DNA of 9,047 bases, taken from NCBI GenBank assembly GCA_024643595.1, contig JAHEMS010000119.1, positions 1 to 9,047 on the forward strand, given 5' to 3'. Origin of the DNA: Bacteroidota bacterium. GTDB taxonomy: Bacteria; Bacteroidota; Bacteroidia; Cytophagales; Cyclobacteriaceae. The position numbers were made by a program, and so were the translations under genes. Below the pieces are notes generated by a model. That model saw nothing but the letters and a program-made list of their open reading frames with translations, was not told where the DNA came from and searched no databases. Of this stretch, positions 7,058-9,047 are shown piece after piece (positions within the stretch are counted from its first letter, which is position 1; the number at the start of each line of letters is the position of its first letter).

Positions 7058-8365
7058 ATGACGGTAACAGATCAAACAAAATTTAAGGTAAAAGACCTTT
7101 CGCTTGCGGAATGGGGTCGTAAAGAGATCAAATTGGCTGAGGCTGAAATGCCTGGATTAATGGCAATCCGTGAGGAATATGGTTCAAAAAAACCACTTAA
7201 AGGAGCTCGGATAGCTGGATGCCTACATATGACCATTCAAACGGCTGTATTAATTGAAACACTGATTGAATTGGGTGCAGAAGTAACTTGGTCCTCATGT
7301 AATATTTTTTCGACACAGGATCATGCCGCAGCCGCTATCGCAAAAGCTGGTATTCCAGTTTATGCATGGAAAGGAATGAATGAACAGGAGTTTGACTGGT
7401 GTATTGAGCAAACCTTGCATGCATTTACCGATGGTAAGCCGTTGAATATGATCCTTGATGATGGTGGTGATTTGACGAACATGGTATTGGATCGCTTTCC
7501 GGAATTAGTGTCTGGTATTAAAGGTATTTCTGAAGAAACAACTACCGGTGTACATCGGCTAATTGAGCGTCAGCATAATGGGAAGTTGCCATTACCGGCA
7601 ATTAATATCAATGACTCGGTAACCAAGTCAAAGTTTGATAACAAATATGGTTGCAAGGAATCATTGGTTGATGCTATTCGAAGAGCTACCGATGTGATGA
7701 TGGCTGGAAAAGTTGCTGTAGTTGCTGGGTATGGAGATGTTGGCAAAGGATCTGCAGCATCACTTCGTGGAGCGGGTGCAAGGGTAATTGTTACTGAAAT
7801 TGATCCTATCTGCGCATTACAGGCAGCTATGGATGGTTTCGCAGTAAAGAAAATGGATGTTGCGGCAAAAGAAGCTGACATTGTAGTAACTGCAACCGGT
7901 AATGCAGGAATCGTATTAGGACGTCATTTCGAGTTGATGAAGGATAAGACTATAGTTTGCAATATTGGTCATTTTGATAATGAAATAGATGTAGCCTGGT
8001 TAAATAAGAATGCCTCTAAAGATGAAGTGAAGCCACAGGTTGATTTGTATACGTTGAAAAACGATCGGCAGATAATTCTCCTGGCTGAAGGCCGTTTGGT
8101 AAATCTGGGATGTGCAACGGGTCATCCTTCTTTTGTGATGTCTAACTCGTTTACCAATCAAACACTGGCTCAGCTTGAGCTGTGGACCAACACCGATAAG
8201 TATGAAAATAAAGTGTACATGTTGCCTAAGCATCTTGATGAGAAAGTGGCTCGTTTACACCTCAAGAAAATAGGAGTTGAATTGGAAGAGCTCTCCCCTG
8301 AACAAGCCAAGTATATTGGTGTTGAGGTGAACGGACCTTTCAAACCTGATTATTATCGCTATTAA
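7058..8365 (+). CDS. ahcY: S-adenosylhomocysteine hydrolase (adenosylhomocysteinase)
   Basis: This cytosolic NAD-dependent enzyme (EC 3.13.2.1, formerly 3.3.1.1) splits S-adenosylhomocysteine reversibly into adenosine and homocysteine, removing the product inhibitor of methyltransferases and feeding the methionine cycle. The 435 residues match the family from end to end. By alignment from memory with the human enzyme, the catalytic residues are present: His57 (GCLHMT), Asp135 (ILDDGGD), Glu160 (SEETTTGVH), Lys190 and Asp194 (SVTKSKFDN), Cys199 (YGCKES), His305 (IGHFDNEID) and His356 (GHPSFVMS). The Rossmann motif GYGDVGKG is at 224-231, with Glu247 of VTEIDP for the NAD ribose. The C-terminal KPDYYRY (429-435) supplies the Lys and Tyr that reach NAD in the partner subunit. 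It is the short form, without the insertion of about 40 residues seen in many bacterial enzymes. It has its own promoter and terminator, so it is probably transcribed alone. Nothing is missing. Confidence 0.99.
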   Translation: MTVTDQTKFKVKDLSLAEWGRKEIKLAEAEMPGLMAIREEYGSKKPLKGARIAGCLHMTIQTAVLIETLIELGAEVTWSSCNIFSTQDHAAAAIAKAGIPVYAWKGMNEQEFDWCIEQTLHAFTDGKPLNMILDDGGDLTNMVLDRFPELVSGIKGISEETTTGVHRLIERQHNGKLPLPAININDSVTKSKFDNKYGCKESLVDAIRRATDVMMAGKVAVVAGYGDVGKGSAASLRGAGARVIVTEIDPICALQAAMDGFAVKKMDVAAKEADIVVTATGNAGIVLGRHFELMKDKTIVCNIGHFDNEIDVAWLNKNASKDEVKPQVDLYTLKNDRQIILLAEGRLVNLGCATGHPSFVMSNSFTNQTLAQLELWTNTDKYENKVYMLPKHLDEKVARLHLKKIGVELEELSPEQAKYIGVEVNGPFKPDYYRY

Positions 8366-8392
8366 CTCTCTGCTTGCAATAAAAAAGAGGGT

Positions 8393-8427
8393 AATCCCGC
8401 GGCACTGTGCTGCGGGATTCTTTTTTT
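8393..8427 (+). terminator. Intrinsic terminator of ahcY
   Basis: AATCCCGC (8393-8400) pairs perfectly with GCGGGATT (8412-8419). The loop can add an inner GCA/TGC pairing around CTG, and a C then T7 follows (8420-8427). It starts 28 bases after the ahcY stop. An A6 run upstream (8381-8386) could give some activity on the other strand. This is the clearest terminator in the window. Confidence 0.93.
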
Positions 8428-8853
8428 ACATTAAACCTCAGAAATTGGGTGCCAGGCTGATTTCTTCTCTTCTGCCAAGGTCGTTTATTCCGTAATTAGA
8501 AGTCTTTGCAGGCTTCATCTGAGGTAATCCGCCAATTAGGTGGCTTCATTTCCTGAAGTGATTTACCGACACTTTATTCCAAATCATTTTTCCTAATCGC
8601 GGAAAATACCCGTATTCCATAAATTTTGGCAAGCTGGATGCCATCTAGCATTGAAAGTCAACCTTTCAGGTTTGCTTTTCCAAGATATGATTTAGTAATA
8701 CCTGCCCCACTTTGATACAAAAGGGGTTAATTCTTTCCCAAAACGGGATGGCCATTGCGCTGTAAACCTTCATTTTACTTGTTTTTGGCTGATTTTGATT
8801 CTGGTACAATAATGAAACATAGGGCTAGCATCAAACCAACTAAACACATTATT
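8428..8853. other. Gene-poor region between ahcY and the HTH gene
   Basis: No convincing coding sequence was found on either strand in these 426 bases. The longest minus-strand ATG frames are about 35 (8773-8666) and 25 codons. Small hairpins occur: CTTCA-TTTCC-TGAAG near 8545-8559, TGAAAG-TCAAC-CTTTCA at 8652-8668 followed by a T-rich run, CCCC/GGGG at 8705-8726 and TCCC-AAAAC-GGGA at 8736-8748. TACAAT at 8805-8810 with TTTG 17 bases upstream (8784-8787) could serve the next gene, but the match is weak. A plus-strand frame is open from 8731 into the HTH gene but its upstream part shows no coding character. Confidence 0.5.
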
Positions 8854-9047
8854 ATGAGCGTATTAGATTTATATCAAAGGGGTATCATAGGATACCTGTT
8901 TAACAAAGGTCTTGTGAGTGGGAGTACTCTGGCCTATGTAGAATATTATACACGTTATCTGGAGGAGAGAGGGCTTGGTAAGAAATACCGTGAAAGTGTT
9001 CGCACTTTGTCAAAAGAATTCAGGGTCTCTGAAACTACTATTAAGAA
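8854..9047 (+). CDS. Helix-turn-helix protein, N-terminal part only
   Basis: An open frame of 64 codons plus two bases starts at ATG 8854 and continues past the right edge. The N-terminus (MSVLDLYQRGIIGYLFNKGL) and residues 24-42 look helical and amphipathic. Residues 47-64 (ESVRTLSKEFRVSETTIK) read as a helix-turn-helix: LSKEF as the first helix, VSETTIK as the recognition helix, with the turn at R57-V58-S59. A DNA-binding role is therefore likely, but the family cannot be told from this fragment; Bacteroidota regulators and accessory-element proteins with this type of HTH both exist. An in-frame ATG at 8812 would add 14 residues. I prefer 8854 because its leader (CTAAACACATTATT) looks like those of other genes here and because a possible promoter ends at 8810. 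Confidence 0.66.
   Translation, partial: MSVLDLYQRGIIGYLFNKGLVSGSTLAYVEYYTRYLEERGLGKKYRESVRTLSKEFRVSETTIK

Noticed and set aside
7570..7881. Minus-strand 103-codon frame inside ahcY
   Set aside because: It is antisense to the conserved NAD-binding part of ahcY and is explained by its codon pattern.
8666..8773. Minus-strand 35-codon frame MKVYSAMAIPFWERINPF... as a small gene
   Set aside because: It has no promoter, no recognised motif and a length common by chance.

Overview
The window looks like chromosomal DNA of a Bacteroidota bacterium, probably of the Cytophagales/Chitinophagales type. It is moderately AT-rich. Start codons follow A-rich leaders without Shine-Dalgarno motifs. A perfect Bacteroidota -7 element (TAnnTTTG) lies in front of ahcY, and the exported proteins have the signal peptides and lipobox typical of the phylum. 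This assignment is inference from style and protein resemblance, since no search was possible.

Layout from left to right: the 5' part of a minus-strand lipoprotein gene of unknown family runs off the left edge (668 to 1). A 346-bp gap follows, holding a terminator-like hairpin for the next gene. A minus-strand block then contains an exported two-half M16 zinc peptidase (3828 to 1015) and, upstream of it, a 12-helix APC-superfamily amino acid permease (5246 to 3945). A divergent intergenic region separates the permease from a plus-strand exported six-Asp-box beta-propeller protein (5440-6735). A 322-bp gap leads to S-adenosylhomocysteine hydrolase, ahcY (7058-8365), which has a well-formed promoter and a strong intrinsic terminator. 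After a 426-bp stretch with no convincing gene, a plus-strand helix-turn-helix protein (8854 onward) is cut by the right edge.

Functionally the window is mostly ordinary. ahcY is the house-keeping enzyme of the activated-methyl cycle and looks monocistronic. The peptidase and permease lie on one strand 116 bp apart; peptide breakdown plus amino acid uptake would be a sensible pairing, but the gap leaves co-transcription open. The propeller and the lipoprotein are envelope or surface proteins without an assignable substrate.

No clear previously undescribed system was found. The observations most worth a second look are an in-frame 68-codon open extension with a hydrophobic core beyond the peptidase stop codon, a C7 tract abutting the lipoprotein start codon, the likely non-sialidase nature of the Asp-box propeller, repeats at the ahcY promoter, and the partial HTH gene behind a gene-poor stretch.
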